64,000 nt of DNA from NCBI RefSeq assembly GCF_016904885.1, contig NZ_JADWYI010000001.1:8055224-8119223 (forward strand), read 5' to 3'. Positions 9,058 through 19,354 of the stretch are shown here, piece by piece. This DNA is from Archangium primigenium. Its GTDB lineage: Bacteria; Myxococcota; Myxococcia; Myxococcales; Myxococcaceae. The translations under genes and the position numbers were made by a program. How positions within the stretch are numbered: the stretch's first letter is position 1; each line of letters begins with the position of its first letter. Under the pieces are notes generated by a model that made no database searches, was not told where the DNA came from, and was given only the letters and a program-made list of their open reading frames with translations.

Positions 9058-9693
9058 TCACCCGCGCGGTCCGTCCCCACCCGGGAAGCGTGACAGAGCA
9101 AACGCGGCGATGCGCATCAGGTCCTCCTCGCTCGCGCCGTCAGAGGCCTGCACCGACATGCCCTGGGTGATGGCCCCGTAGAACCGCGCGAGCCCCACCA
9201 CGTCCGTGGTGGCTGGCAACTCCCCCGTCTCCACGCCCCGCCCGAGCAACGTCTGGAGTCGCTCCAGGGCGCCCTGGCGCATCGACGCCGTGAACCGCGC
9301 GATGGGCTGGTTCTCCTCCGCGCACGTGAGCACCGCCGTGGAGAGCATGCACCCGCGGGGCACTCGCGGATCGGTGAACGCTCGGGCCGCCCCCTCCAGC
9401 AGGACGGTCAGGGCCCCGCGCACCGTGGGCTCGTGCTCCACCGCCTTCCAGAACGCCTCGCTCTGCCGCGCCTGGTACAGCTCCGCCGCCTCCCGGTACA
9501 GCTCCGCCTTCGACGTGAACGCCCCATAGAGCGCCGGCGTGGTGATGCCCATCGCTCCGGTCAGGTCCGCGATCGACGCCCCCTCGTATCCGTGCGCCCA
9601 GAACACCTCCAGCGCCCGCGCCAGCGCCTCCTCCCGGTCGAACTCCCGAGGTCGTCCCCGGCCCCTCCGCTCCTGGGTCGGTGCTCTTTTCAT
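9058..9693 (-). CDS. TetR/AcrR-family transcriptional regulator
   Basis: A 211-residue repressor-type regulator. The N-terminal TetR helix-turn-helix (about residues 20-65) includes ASIADLTGAMGITTPALYGAF, preceded by a basic Arg/Gly-rich arm. The C-terminal ligand-binding region resembles the subgroup with a CMLSTAVLTC motif and the TetR_C_16-like fold. It is transcribed away from the beta-lactamase-like gene, and a 20-bp palindrome lies between the two starts, so it very likely represses itself and the hydrolase. The ATG at 9693 was chosen because the upstream in-frame extension runs through the palindrome and is not coding-like. Confidence 0.88.
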   Translation of the reverse strand: MKRAPTQERRGRGRPREFDREEALARALEVFWAHGYEGASIADLTGAMGITTPALYGAFTSKAELYREAAELYQARQSEAFWKAVEHEPTVRGALTVLLEGAARAFTDPRVPRGCMLSTAVLTCAEENQPIARFTASMRQGALERLQTLLGRGVETGELPATTDVVGLARFYGAITQGMSVQASDGASEEDLMRIAAFALSRFPGGDGPRG

Positions 9694-9732
9694 AGCGAAC
9701 CCTCCGAAATCACCGCATTCATGCCCTCGATT

Positions 9733-9752
9733 TTCCGAACGCTCGTTCGGAA
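9733..9752. promoter_or_regulatory. Probable TetR operator palindrome
   Basis: TTCCGAACG-CT-CGTTCGGAA is a 9+2+9 perfect inverted repeat. It lies 39 bp upstream of the TetR start and 16 bp upstream of the hydrolase start, just before its AGGAGG ribosome site (9754-9759). Size and symmetry are typical of TetR-dimer operators. Binding is inferred, not shown. Confidence 0.7.
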
Positions 9753-9768
9753 TAGGAGGTTCATACCG

Positions 9769-10989
9769 ATGCACACGCGCGCGCACACCTTAATCCCCAC
9801 CCTGGGCCTGCTGGGCCTGTTGCTGAGTGGAGGCGCCCACGCCGAGGAGCGTCCGCTCCAGGCCCGGCTGGACCAGGTCATCGATCAGGCGCTGGCGGAC
9901 AAGCGACTCGTGGGCACCGTGGTGCTCGTGGCCCAGGACGGCAAGCTCGTCTACCACCGCGCCGCCGGCCTGGCGGACCGGGAAGCCCAGACGCCCATGC
10001 GCGAGGACGCCCTCTTCCGTCTGGCGTCCATGTCCAAGCCGCTCGTGAGCGCCGCGGCGATGGCGCTCGTGGACCAGGGCAAGCTCTCGCTCGACGCGCC
10101 CATCACGCGCTGGCTGCCCACCTTCCAGCCCACGCTCCCCGACGGCCAGCCCGCCGTCATCACCGTGCGCCAGCTGCTCACCCACACCGCCGGGCTCAGC
10201 TACGGCTTCCTCCAGCCCGCGGACGGCCCCTACCTCAAGGCCCAGGTCTCCGACGGCATGGACGCGCCGGAGTTGGGCCTGGAGGAGAACCTGCGCCGCA
10301 TCGCCTCCGTGCCGCTGTCCTTCGCGCCCGGCAGCCGGTGGCAGTACTCCGTCGCCATCGACGTGCTGGGCGCCGTGGTGGCCCAGGCGGCGGGCGCGCC
10401 CCTGCCCAAGGCCGTCGAGCGGCTCGTCACCAAGCCCCTGCGCATGCCCGACACCGGCTTCTCCGTGCGCGCCAAGGCCCGGCTCGCCACGCCCTACACC
10501 GACGGCAAGCCCGAGCCCGTGCGCATGGGCGAGCTCCAGGTCGTCCCCGTCGCCGCCAACGGCGCCGCCGTCCGCTTCGTGCCGGGGCGCGCGTTCGATG
10601 CCCGCGCCTTCCCCTCCGGCGGCGCCGGCATGGTGGGCACCGCAGGCGACTTCCTGAAGTTCCTCGAGGCCATCCGCAAGGGCGGCGCCCCCGTGGTGAA
10701 GCCCGCCACCGCCGCCCAGATGATGGCCAACCAGGTGGGCCCCCTGGAGACGCAGGGACCTGGCTGGGGCTTCGGCTTCGGCGGCGCGGTGCTCGGGGAT
10801 CCCGCCCGGGCGAAGTCGGTCCAGTCCGCGGGCACCTGGCAGTGGGGCGGCGCCTACGGGCACAGCTGGTTCGTGGACCCCGAGCGCCGCCTGACGGTGG
10901 TGGCGCTGACCAACACCTCCTTCGAGGGCATGTCGGGCGCGTTCCCCGCCGCCCTCATCCAGGCCCTGTACCCGACGCCGGCCCCCTGA
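9769..10989 (+). CDS. Serine hydrolase, class C beta-lactamase / esterase family
   Basis: A 406-residue exported serine hydrolase of the beta-lactamase (PF00144) family. The leader MHTRAHTLIPTLGLL...GGAHAEE is a signal peptide with an AHA cleavage site. The catalytic SxxK motif is SMSK, the Tyr motif is in WQYSVAIDVLG, and the family HTAG(L) loop is HTAGLSYG. Members include AmpC-like lactamases, D-aminopeptidases and EstB-type esterases; sequence alone does not separate these. AGGAGG at 9754-9759, spaced 9 bases, fixes the ATG at 9769. It is divergent from, and probably repressed by, the adjacent TetR protein through the palindrome at 9733-9752. Confidence 0.88.
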   Translation: MHTRAHTLIPTLGLLGLLLSGGAHAEERPLQARLDQVIDQALADKRLVGTVVLVAQDGKLVYHRAAGLADREAQTPMREDALFRLASMSKPLVSAAAMALVDQGKLSLDAPITRWLPTFQPTLPDGQPAVITVRQLLTHTAGLSYGFLQPADGPYLKAQVSDGMDAPELGLEENLRRIASVPLSFAPGSRWQYSVAIDVLGAVVAQAAGAPLPKAVERLVTKPLRMPDTGFSVRAKARLATPYTDGKPEPVRMGELQVVPVAANGAAVRFVPGRAFDARAFPSGGAGMVGTAGDFLKFLEAIRKGGAPVVKPATAAQMMANQVGPLETQGPGWGFGFGGAVLGDPARAKSVQSAGTWQWGGAYGHSWFVDPERRLTVVALTNTSFEGMSGAFPAALIQALYPTPAP

Positions 10990-11002
10990 GCCGCACGTCA
11001 AT

Positions 11003-11030
11003 GGGGGGCACGCCCCTCGTGCGTGTCCCC
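11003..11030 (+). terminator. Possible hairpin terminator after the serine hydrolase
   Basis: GCACG and CGTGC arms with a 5-base loop sit inside a G4...C4 outer stem, 14 bases after the hydrolase stop. There is no T-tract and the stem has mismatches, so the call is weak. Confidence 0.3.
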
Positions 11031-11103
11031 GGCTCATCCCTTCCATGTACTGAAGTGAACACACAGCGGGGCGGAAACAGGCTACGACTCCCGGCGTATT
11101 CGT

Positions 11104-11108
11104 GGAGG
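11104..11108 (+). promoter_or_regulatory. Shine-Dalgarno GGAGG deciding the 11114 start
   Basis: GGAGG lies 5 bases before the ATG at 11114 and overlaps an in-frame GTG at 11102, so the ATG rather than the GTG is the likely start. Confidence 0.6.
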
Positions 11109-11113
11109 TTCGC

Positions 11114-11719
11114 ATGCGTTTCGCCCTTCGTGCCCTGAGCGCGCTGTCCCTGTCTCTCCTCTCCTCTTCCGCCTTCGCCAACAGTGCCGGGGTCTCCGGC
11201 CAGTCCAACAAGCAGAACCAGTCCTGCAATGGCTGCCACTTCGGTGGCACCGCGCCCACCGTGACGATCACGGGCCCCACCGAGCTCGAGCCGGGCGCCA
11301 CCGGCCAGTACACGCTCGTCATCACCGGCGGCGCCGCGAAGGTGGGCGGCATGAACGTCGCCGTGGACAACAGCGCGGCGAAGCTCGCCGCGGGCACGGG
11401 CTCGAAGACGATTGGCGATGAGATCACGCACATCAAGCCCCAGGCCTTCACCGGCAACGAGCTGCGCTTCGACTTCTCGCTCGTCGCCCCCACCACGCCG
11501 GGGACGATCAAGATCTTCGGCGCCGGCAACTCCGCCAACGGCGACCTGGGCAGCGAGGGCGACCGGGGCAGCACCACCACCCTGAGCGTGACCGTGCCCG
11601 GCGCCAAGGGCGACGCCGCGGAGGCCCAGGGCGGCTGCTCCACCACGGGCAGCGCGTCGCTCGCCGCCTTCGCGCTGGCCGCCGCCGTGCTGCCCGTGCT
11701 GCGCCGCCGCTGGAGCTGA
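11114..11719 (+). CDS. CxxCH-containing envelope protein with MYXO-CTERM-like tail (MXAN_6652-type)
   Basis: A 201-residue exported protein. A signal peptide (about residues 1-21, ending AFA) is followed by a CNGCH motif near residue 40, the signature of c-type heme attachment, and then a beta-rich domain of about 110 residues. The C-terminus has Gly-Gly-Cys, a hydrophobic stretch and RRR, the layout of the MYXO-CTERM sorting signal, which in myxobacteria directs processing and outer-membrane/surface anchoring. It resembles the family named after Myxococcus MXAN_6652, whose role is not established. A single CxxCH could bind heme or just be a disulfide. Start set by GGAGG. Confidence 0.75.
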   Translation: MRFALRALSALSLSLLSSSAFANSAGVSGQSNKQNQSCNGCHFGGTAPTVTITGPTELEPGATGQYTLVITGGAAKVGGMNVAVDNSAAKLAAGTGSKTIGDEITHIKPQAFTGNELRFDFSLVAPTTPGTIKIFGAGNSANGDLGSEGDRGSTTTLSVTVPGAKGDAAEAQGGCSTTGSASLAAFALAAAVLPVLRRRWS

Positions 11720-11747
11720 AGTCCGTCCAGCGACACGCCGGAGGGCC

Positions 11748-12437
11748 TCACTCCGCCGAGGCGGGGCTCTCCGGCAAGTCGGCCGCGCGCCACAGGTACC
11801 AGCTCGCCACCGAGCGCCAGGGCCGCCAGCGCTCCCCATGGGCCAGCAGTTCCTTGGGCGTGGGCAAGGCCGAGAGGCCATGGACGCGCATGAAGCCCTT
11901 GCGCACGCCGTAGTCGTCCACGGGCAGGATGTCCGGCCGCCCGAGCCGGAAGATGAGCAGCATCTCCACCGTCCACTGGCCGATGCCGCGCACCTTCGTC
12001 AGGCGCTCCACCAGGGCCGCATCGCTCATGCGCCGGGCCCGGGCCAGCGTGGGCACCTCGCCCTCGAGCGCCTTGGCCGCCAGGTCCCGCAGCGCCGCCG
12101 TCTTCGCGCCCGACAGGCCCGCCTCGCGCAGGTGCTCCACGGACACGGCCAGCACCGCCTCGGGGGTGAAGGCCTTGCCCTCCCCCACGCGCGCGCACAC
12201 CCGGCCGAAGATGGTGGCCGCCGCCTTGCCCGTGAGCTGCTGGTAGGCGATGGAGCGCGCCAGCGCCTGGAAGGGGCTGTGGGGCGCCTCCACCGTCAAG
12301 GCGAAGCGCCCCACCTGCTTCATCCACGCGCCCAGGACGGGGTCCGCCTTGGCCAGCGCGCGCCGGGCGGCGGGCGTGAAGCCCTCGGGCAGGAGGCTGT
12401 CGGCGGAAGGGACGACGTCACTGACGGGCGCGGGCAT
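11748..12437 (-). CDS. DNA-3-methyladenine glycosylase II (AlkA-like, HhH-GPD)
   Basis: A 229-residue HhH-GPD base-excision glycosylase. The helix-hairpin-helix is LTKVRGIGQWTVEML, followed by the Gly/Pro-rich loop and catalytic Asp in DILPVDD. The core begins with the family signature ARSIAYQQLTGKAA. Such enzymes remove alkylated purines such as 3-methyladenine from DNA. The protein lacks the extra N-terminal domain of E. coli AlkA and matches the shorter type common in many bacteria and yeast Mag1. It starts 12 bp after the Rieske oxidoreductase stop on the same strand, so the two may be cotranscribed. Confidence 0.9.
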   Translation of the reverse strand: MPAPVSDVVPSADSLLPEGFTPAARRALAKADPVLGAWMKQVGRFALTVEAPHSPFQALARSIAYQQLTGKAAATIFGRVCARVGEGKAFTPEAVLAVSVEHLREAGLSGAKTAALRDLAAKALEGEVPTLARARRMSDAALVERLTKVRGIGQWTVEMLLIFRLGRPDILPVDDYGVRKGFMRVHGLSALPTPKELLAHGERWRPWRSVASWYLWRAADLPESPASAE

Positions 12438-12449
12438 GCGTGCATTTCG

Positions 12450-13958
12450 TCACCGGATCTTCTTGCACGCCAGGGGTTTGAGCGCGGGCCCGTTGAGCAC
12501 TTCGCCCGTGGGGCTGAAACGCCCGCCATGGCAGGGGCAGTCCCACGAGCGCTCGGCGGTGTTCCAGTGCACGTGGCAGCCCAGATGCGTGCACACCGGG
12601 CTCACCGCGTGCACCCCGCCCCCGTCGTCCCGGTACACCGCCACCTTCTCGCCCTCCACCTCGACGATGCGCCCCTCACCCGCGGGCACCTCGGACAAGT
12701 CCCGCGCGTCGGGCCGGGAGAGCCGGTCCGCCACGAAGTGGAACGCGACGTCCGCGTTCTCCTGCACGAAGTCCCGCGCCCCCGCCGCCGGCTTCACCCG
12801 CGTGGCGTCGTAGAGCGCCGCGTAGGGGTTGTCCCGGCCGAGGATGGCATCCGAGAGGATCATCCCCGACAGCGTGCCGAACGTCATGCCCGTGCCCGAG
12901 AAGCCCGTGGCCACCCAGACGTGGTGCGAGGCGCCATTGCGCCCGATGTAGGGCAGGCCGTCCGCCGGCTCGATGACCTGGCCCGACCAGCGGTAGGCCA
13001 CCTCGGTCGCGGGGAAGCGCCGGCGCAGGTAGTCCTCCAGGGCCTCGAAGCAGCGGCGGGTGTCCTCCTCGGTGCCCACCTTGTGATCCTCGCCGCCCAC
13101 GATCACGTACTCCTGGCCGTCCACGCGGTGGGTGCGGATGTAGTGGTAGGGGTCCTCGCTGTCGAAGTAGAGCCCGGGCGCCAGTGGCCCCTCGAGCCGT
13201 CCCGCCACCACATAGGTGCGGTAGGGGTAGAGCTTGGTGTGCAGCAGCACGCGGTTGAGCGGCGTGGTCGTCGCCTCCACCACGTCCCGGCAGGTGATGA
13301 CCCCCCGCGAGGTCGTGACCTTGCAGGGCTCGCCCTCGTGGATGGACGTCACCTGGGTGTCCTCGAAGACGTGGCACCCGTCCCCCGGAATCCGCGCGGC
13401 GAGGGCGCCCAGGTACTTGCGGGGTTCGATCCAGGCCTGGTCCTCCACCCGCAGGGCACGCAGCACCGGATAGGGCAGGGGCACGTCGTCCGTGAGCGAG
13501 CACAACAGCCCCGCTTCCCGGGCCGCCGACGCCTCGCGCTCCAGGGACTCCACCTGCGCCGGCGTCTCCGCGTAGCGGTAGCCGGGCACACGCTGGAAGT
13601 CGCAGTCGATGCCCAGCCGCGTCACCAGCCCGGCCATGGTCTCGATGGAGGCCCGCACGGAGGCGGCGGCCAGCCGGGCCCCTTTCTCGCCGAAGTCCGA
13701 CACCAGGGTGTCGTAGGGCGTGTCCAGCAGCTCGGTGAGGTGGGCCGTGGTCTGCCCCGTCTGGCCCGACAGCACCCGGTGCATCTCCACCACCGCCACC
13801 CGCTTGCCTTCCTGCTTCAGCAGCCAGGCGGTCGTGAGCCCCGCGATGCCACCGCCCACCACCACCACGTCCACTTCCAGGTCCCCCGACAGCGCGGGAT
13901 AACGCGGAAGAGGGGTCGTCGCCGTCCACAGGGATTTGTGTTCGCGCTCGTCGCTCAT
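12450..13958 (-). CDS. FAD-dependent oxidoreductase (DAO fold) with C-terminal Rieske domain
   Basis: A 502-residue fusion. Residues about 30-400 are a D-amino-acid-oxidase-type FAD fold starting with VVVVGGGIAGLTTAWLL. Residues about 405-502 are a Rieske [2Fe-2S] domain with CTHLGC (C456, H458) and CPCHGG (C474, H477), the C-x-H...C-x2-H ligand set. The same fusion is known as YhfW in Bacillus and is widespread; the substrate is unknown. No signal peptide, so cytoplasmic. It lies 12 bp upstream of the alkA-like gene on the same strand and probably leads that transcript. Confidence 0.87.
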   Translation of the reverse strand: MSDEREHKSLWTATTPLPRYPALSGDLEVDVVVVGGGIAGLTTAWLLKQEGKRVAVVEMHRVLSGQTGQTTAHLTELLDTPYDTLVSDFGEKGARLAAASVRASIETMAGLVTRLGIDCDFQRVPGYRYAETPAQVESLEREASAAREAGLLCSLTDDVPLPYPVLRALRVEDQAWIEPRKYLGALAARIPGDGCHVFEDTQVTSIHEGEPCKVTTSRGVITCRDVVEATTTPLNRVLLHTKLYPYRTYVVAGRLEGPLAPGLYFDSEDPYHYIRTHRVDGQEYVIVGGEDHKVGTEEDTRRCFEALEDYLRRRFPATEVAYRWSGQVIEPADGLPYIGRNGASHHVWVATGFSGTGMTFGTLSGMILSDAILGRDNPYAALYDATRVKPAAGARDFVQENADVAFHFVADRLSRPDARDLSEVPAGEGRIVEVEGEKVAVYRDDGGGVHAVSPVCTHLGCHVHWNTAERSWDCPCHGGRFSPTGEVLNGPALKPLACKKIR

Positions 13959-14181
13959 TCCCCAAGGCTAAGAACGCGGCCGAGGGCCGGTAGAGGGAGC
14001 GAGCAGGCGTCCCCGCATGCCTGCCTGTCCGGCAGTGGAGCCTTGGGATGTGCACCAACGAACATCCTGGTCCGCGAGACGTTGGCCATCGCGGCGACAG
14101 GACACACTACCATGGAGCTACTCGACGCCACCGACAGCTCTGCCCGACCCTTCAACCCCGAGGACCCCGGAGCGCCGCCTC

Positions 14182-15497
<1,316 letters not shown>

Positions 15498-15501
<4 letters not shown>

Positions 15502-15890
15502 GCGGCGCGGCCCCCCTCGTGCTCATCGTCGACGACTACCAGGACGCCCGGGAGATGTACGCCGAGTACCTGCAGTTCTCCGGCTTCCGCGTGGCCGAGG
15601 CCCGCAACGGCCAGGAGGCGGTGGACAAGGCCATGGAGCTCAGGCCCTCCATCATCCTCATGGACCTGTCCTTGCCGGTGATGGATGGCTGGGAGGCCAC
15701 GCGGGTGCTCAAGGGCGATGACCGCACGCGCTCCATTCCCGTGGTGGCCCTCACCGGCCACACCATGAGCGGGCACTCGCACGAGGCCCAGGACGCGGGC
15801 TGCTACTCCTACGTCACCAAGCCGTGCCTGCCCGACGCCCTCGTCGAGGAAGTGAAGCGCGTGCTCAAGGCGGTGGCGGCGGCGGCGTGA
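15498..15890 (+). CDS. Single-domain response regulator (CheY-like receiver)
   Basis: A 130-residue stand-alone receiver domain. Phospho-acceptor Asp56 lies in ILMDLSLPVMDG, the acidic pair in IVDDYQD (residues 12-13), Thr86 in VVALTGH and Lys108 in YVTKPC, all as in CheY-type receivers. There is no output domain, so it signals by protein interaction. The ATG overlaps the stop of the upstream histidine kinase, which is its obvious partner. The last 26 bases overlap the 3' end of the convergent DUF4340 gene. Confidence 0.92.
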
Positions 15891-16818
15891 GCACGCCCCG
15901 CCGTGCCTCCTCCGCGAGCGAGTCCGCCCAGGGCGCCAGCCGCACCCAGCCCGGCGTGTGCTCCGTGCGCAGGTAGTGCACACCCGCAGCGCTCCGGGCC
16001 ACCTCCAGGAAGCCCACCCGCGCCCCGCCCCGGCCGTAGTCCACCCGGAAGGCCGCGGCGAGCGGCCCGTCGGCGGGCGCCTCGCCCCGGCCGAGGAAGT
16101 CCCCCGCCGCGGGCGCCAGCAGGGTGAGCCGCTCGTGCCACCGGCGCGCGGCCTCCTCGGGCGCGGCGCCCGGGGGCTCCACGGGAATGAGCGCCACCGG
16201 CCGGTCCGCGCGCGGCACGAGCCGGAAGGCGCGCGCGCGGTCCTCCAGCGTCAGGGTGAGGGTTTCATAGTCCCCGGGCCCGAAGGCATGCAGCGCGCGG
16301 TCCACGAGCCGATGGGCCGCGTGCTCCAGGTCCGGCAGCAGCGAGGCGCTCAGGAGGAAGACGTGCCCGTCCGACTCGCGCAGCAGGTAGGGGCCGCGCC
16401 ACCCCGACGCGGGCGCCGCCAGCCGGAAGACCTGCTCGCCCTGGGTCAGGGACAGGCGCAGGCGCTCGGTGCTGGCCGTCAGGCCCACCTCGGCCAGGTG
16501 CGCCGCGTCCAGGACCCCCAGGTCCCGGGCGGCCCGGAGGGGCGCGAAGCGGGTGAAGAGCCGGGCCGCGTCCCCGTTGCCCCGCACCTCCCGCGCCCCC
16601 AGCCGCAGCCAGGGCGTGTCCCCCGACCCCGGCTCGCGGAACAACTCCACCGGGCCCGCCGCCGTTTCCAGTCGCACGCGCCGCAGGTCCCGCGCGGCGA
16701 CGTCCAGCACCATGACTTCGCCTGGCGCCCCGGGCGGCGCGCGCAGGCTCACGAGCAGCGCGGCCCCCAGCGCGAGGGCCGCGAGCACGCCCTGAAGCCC
16801 CACGCCCCGCGGGCTCAT
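15865..16818 (-). CDS. DUF4340-domain membrane-anchored protein
   Basis: A 317-residue protein with one N-terminal hydrophobic anchor (about residues 9-26) and an extracytoplasmic domain matching DUF4340 in context and layout. It ends in a run of six prolines. DUF4340 proteins of unknown function are typically encoded after GldG-like ABC components, as here. It is the last gene of the four-gene ABC operon and overlaps the GldG-like stop by 4 bp. It presumably forms part of the envelope complex. The assignment rests partly on the operon pattern. Confidence 0.72.
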   Translation of the reverse strand: MSPRGVGLQGVLAALALGAALLVSLRAPPGAPGEVMVLDVAARDLRRVRLETAAGPVELFREPGSGDTPWLRLGAREVRGNGDAARLFTRFAPLRAARDLGVLDAAHLAEVGLTASTERLRLSLTQGEQVFRLAAPASGWRGPYLLRESDGHVFLLSASLLPDLEHAAHRLVDRALHAFGPGDYETLTLTLEDRARAFRLVPRADRPVALIPVEPPGAAPEEAARRWHERLTLLAPAAGDFLGRGEAPADGPLAAAFRVDYGRGGARVGFLEVARSAAGVHYLRTEHTPGWVRLAPWADSLAEEARRGVLTPPPPPP

Positions 16819-18632
16819 CGACGCCCCCCACGCCGCCGCCGCGTCACCAGTCCACCCACGCCCAGCACCAGCGCGGGCGCGAGGAAGACGGCCGAGTAGA
16901 ACCACACCGCGTCCTGCCGCCGGGTGTGCCGCACGGGCACGTCCTCCTCGTTCGACAAGGCGCCGGCCAGGGCCTCCTCGCCCAACAGCCAGAGCACCGT
17001 GTCCACCAGGAGGTAGGCGTTGCCGTAGCCCCGGGGCGCCGCGTCCGTGAGCACGTCCGCGTCCCCCAGCAGCACCACCCGCGAGGCCGCCGCGCCCGGA
17101 CGCTTGCGCTCCCACGCCACCGCCAGGGGCCAGGCGCTCCGGGGCTCCTCGGGCCCGGCGGTGAAGTCCCGGTCGCCGTCCTGGAACGTCTCCGGCGCGG
17201 CCTTCACCGTCACGTCCACCGTCACGTCCCGGGGCAGCGGCTGGAGCACCTCGAGCGCCGTCGCGCCGGAGAAGACCACGGACGCCTCCGCCCCCAGCGC
17301 GGCGAGGGTGGACACGGCGGCATGCGGGGAGAACGTCGACGTCACCAGGTTCGCGTGATCGCTCCGCTGGTGGCTCTGGCGCAGGAAGCGCTGCGCGTGG
17401 GCCAGGGGCACACCGGACACGCGCAGGCCCCAGGGCTCGAGCAGCGTCGCCAGGTCCGGCCCGTCCGGCTCCAGCGCGAGCCACAACCGGCCCCCGCGCT
17501 CCACGTATCGGCGCAGCGCGGCCAGCTCCGCGGCGGAGGGCTCGCGCGCGGGTCCCACCAGGGCCACCACCGCCGCGTCCCCGGGCACGTCCGTCTCCAG
17601 TCCCTCCGCGACGCCGAGCGGGCGCACCTCCACGTTGAGGACCCGCAGCCACTCCTCCAGTCGGGACATGCCCGGCGTCGCGCCCTCCAGCGCCGTCGCG
17701 TCCCGGGCCCGGAGGCTCCGCTCGCCATGCCCCGTCGTCAGGTACAGCACCCGGCGGGGCCGCGACACCTCGCGCAGCCGCCGGAACACCTCCTCGTCCA
17801 GCCGCTGGAGCGCCCCGCGCGCGGTGGGCAGGTCCAGGGGCAGCTTCAGGCGCTCGCGCCGCGCGTCCCGGCTGAACACCACCGAGCCATTCTCCCCCAC
17901 GCCCAGCTCCCGCGCCCGGCCCGGCTCCACCGCCTGGTCCAACACCTCCACGACGAGCAGCGGCGACTCGCGGGCGAGCTCCCGCAGGTACTGCGCCACC
18001 GCCTGGCCCACGTCGTTGGCGGGCGGAAAGAAGAGCGTCACCTCCACGGGCCCCCGCAGCTGGCGCACGAGCCCGCGCGTGGCCTCTCCGGGCCGGGTGG
18101 TGCGGAAGTACGCGAGGTCCCACGAGACATCCAACCGCGTGGCCACGTACTGGGTGGAGAAGGCGAAGACGAGCGCGAGCGCCAGGCCCAGGCCCGCGCG
18201 CAGCGCCGCGCGCACCCGGCCCAGCTCCAGCACCGGCGCACGCCCCAGGCCCCCCACCGCCCACTCCAGCCACCCGAGCGGCCCCAGCGCCAGGACCAGC
18301 AGCACGGGGACGAGCACCGACACGCGCTGGGTCCACTCGGGCCCCAGCGCGTGGAGAGCGCCCTCCGCCCGGAGGAAGTGCAACCCCACGCCCAGCGCCC
18401 CGAGCAGGAAGAGCCGGCCCCGCCAGCGCTCCAGCACCCGCCCCTCGCCCGAGGCCCGCCCCACCCGCGCCCGGCTCCAGAGCAGCGCGAGCACGAGCAG
18501 CGCCCCGCCCAGCGCCCCGAGCCCCAGACGCGCCCGACCGCCGCCCGCCACCCGCTCGCCGAGCAGCAGCACGCCGAGCGCCCCGCCATACAGCGCGGAC
18601 ACCCCCGAGGCCGGACTCGGACCGGACGTCAT
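16815..18632 (-). CDS. GldG-like ABC-transporter auxiliary membrane protein
   Basis: About 605 residues. The N-terminus has four to five hydrophobic segments (to about residue 190), then a large extracytoplasmic region of the GldG / ABC_transp_aux type, with YLTTGHGERSL and a Gly-Asp-Ala sugar-hydrolase-like loop near the end (LLGDADVLTDA). A final membrane helix and a basic RRRRGG tail close the protein. In Bacteroidetes GldG pairs with GldA/GldF for gliding and secretion; related operons of unknown role are common in deltaproteobacteria. The ATG at 18632 overlaps the permease stop by 4 bp and was chosen over the GTG at 18638. Confidence 0.8.
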   Translation of the reverse strand: MTSGPSPASGVSALYGGALGVLLLGERVAGGGRARLGLGALGGALLVLALLWSRARVGRASGEGRVLERWRGRLFLLGALGVGLHFLRAEGALHALGPEWTQRVSVLVPVLLVLALGPLGWLEWAVGGLGRAPVLELGRVRAALRAGLGLALALVFAFSTQYVATRLDVSWDLAYFRTTRPGEATRGLVRQLRGPVEVTLFFPPANDVGQAVAQYLRELARESPLLVVEVLDQAVEPGRARELGVGENGSVVFSRDARRERLKLPLDLPTARGALQRLDEEVFRRLREVSRPRRVLYLTTGHGERSLRARDATALEGATPGMSRLEEWLRVLNVEVRPLGVAEGLETDVPGDAAVVALVGPAREPSAAELAALRRYVERGGRLWLALEPDGPDLATLLEPWGLRVSGVPLAHAQRFLRQSHQRSDHANLVTSTFSPHAAVSTLAALGAEASVVFSGATALEVLQPLPRDVTVDVTVKAAPETFQDGDRDFTAGPEEPRSAWPLAVAWERKRPGAAASRVVLLGDADVLTDAAPRGYGNAYLLVDTVLWLLGEEALAGALSNEEDVPVRHTRRQDAVWFYSAVFLAPALVLGVGGLVTRRRRGGRR

Positions 18633-19354
18633 CGCCACCGCCGGGCCTCGAGCACCCGCGTGGCGGCGAACAAGGCCACGTAGGTGACGAGCAGGTAGTA
18701 GACGACGTCACGCACGTGCACCACGCCGGCCTGGAAGGGCGGGAAGTGCTGGTTCCACAGCGCCAGCGCGCCGAAGACATCCGACAGGGGCTGCTCGGTG
18801 ATGCGCGCGAGCCACCAGCAGGTGAGCAGCGCCACCAGCATGCACCCGGAGAACACGGCGGCCAGCACCTGGTTGCGCGCGAGCGCCGAGCCCAGCGTGC
18901 CGATGGCCAGCGACGCGCTTCCGAGCAGCAGCAGGCCCAGGTAGCCCGCCGCGATGTGCCCGAGCGACAGCCGACCGTGCACGAGCACCAAGAGCGGCAT
19001 GAAGACCGTGGACAACGTCAGCAGCGACAGGAAGACGAGCGCCGCGAGGAACTTGCCCAGGACGATCTCGTGGTCCTTCACCGGCGAGGAGGCCAGGAGG
19101 GGCAGCGTGCCCGCCTGGCGCTCCTCGGCGAGCAGCCGCATGGAGATGAAGACCGAGGCCACCATCGTGGTGCCGCTGGAGAACAGGAAGAAGAGCGACA
19201 CCACCTCCGAGGAGCGCTTGCTCACCCCGCTCAGCGCGTAGGCGTTGAAGAGCAGCCCATCCACCGCCAGCACCAGGGCGATGATGAGGTAGCCCTGGAA
19301 GGTGCGCAGCGAGGCCCCGAGTTCCCGGCGCGCGATGAGCAGGGCGCGCCTCAT
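18629..19354 (-). CDS. ABC transporter permease (GldF/NosY-like)
   Basis: A 241-residue permease with about six membrane helices. It has the ABC-2 pattern [18 protein letters not shown] at the start, the coupling segment EERQAGTLPLLASSP after helix 2, and a TLP-x-L motif. This is the membrane partner of the adjacent ATPase and corresponds to GldF in Gld systems. It overlaps both neighbours by 4 bp, so it is translationally coupled to the ATPase upstream and the GldG-like protein downstream. The exported substrate is not known. Confidence 0.88.
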   Translation of the reverse strand: MRRALLIARRELGASLRTFQGYLIIALVLAVDGLLFNAYALSGVSKRSSEVVSLFFLFSSGTTMVASVFISMRLLAEERQAGTLPLLASSPVKDHEIVLGKFLAALVFLSLLTLSTVFMPLLVLVHGRLSLGHIAAGYLGLLLLGSASLAIGTLGSALARNQVLAAVFSGCMLVALLTCWWLARITEQPLSDVFGALALWNQHFPPFQAGVVHVRDVVYYLLVTYVALFAATRVLEARRWR

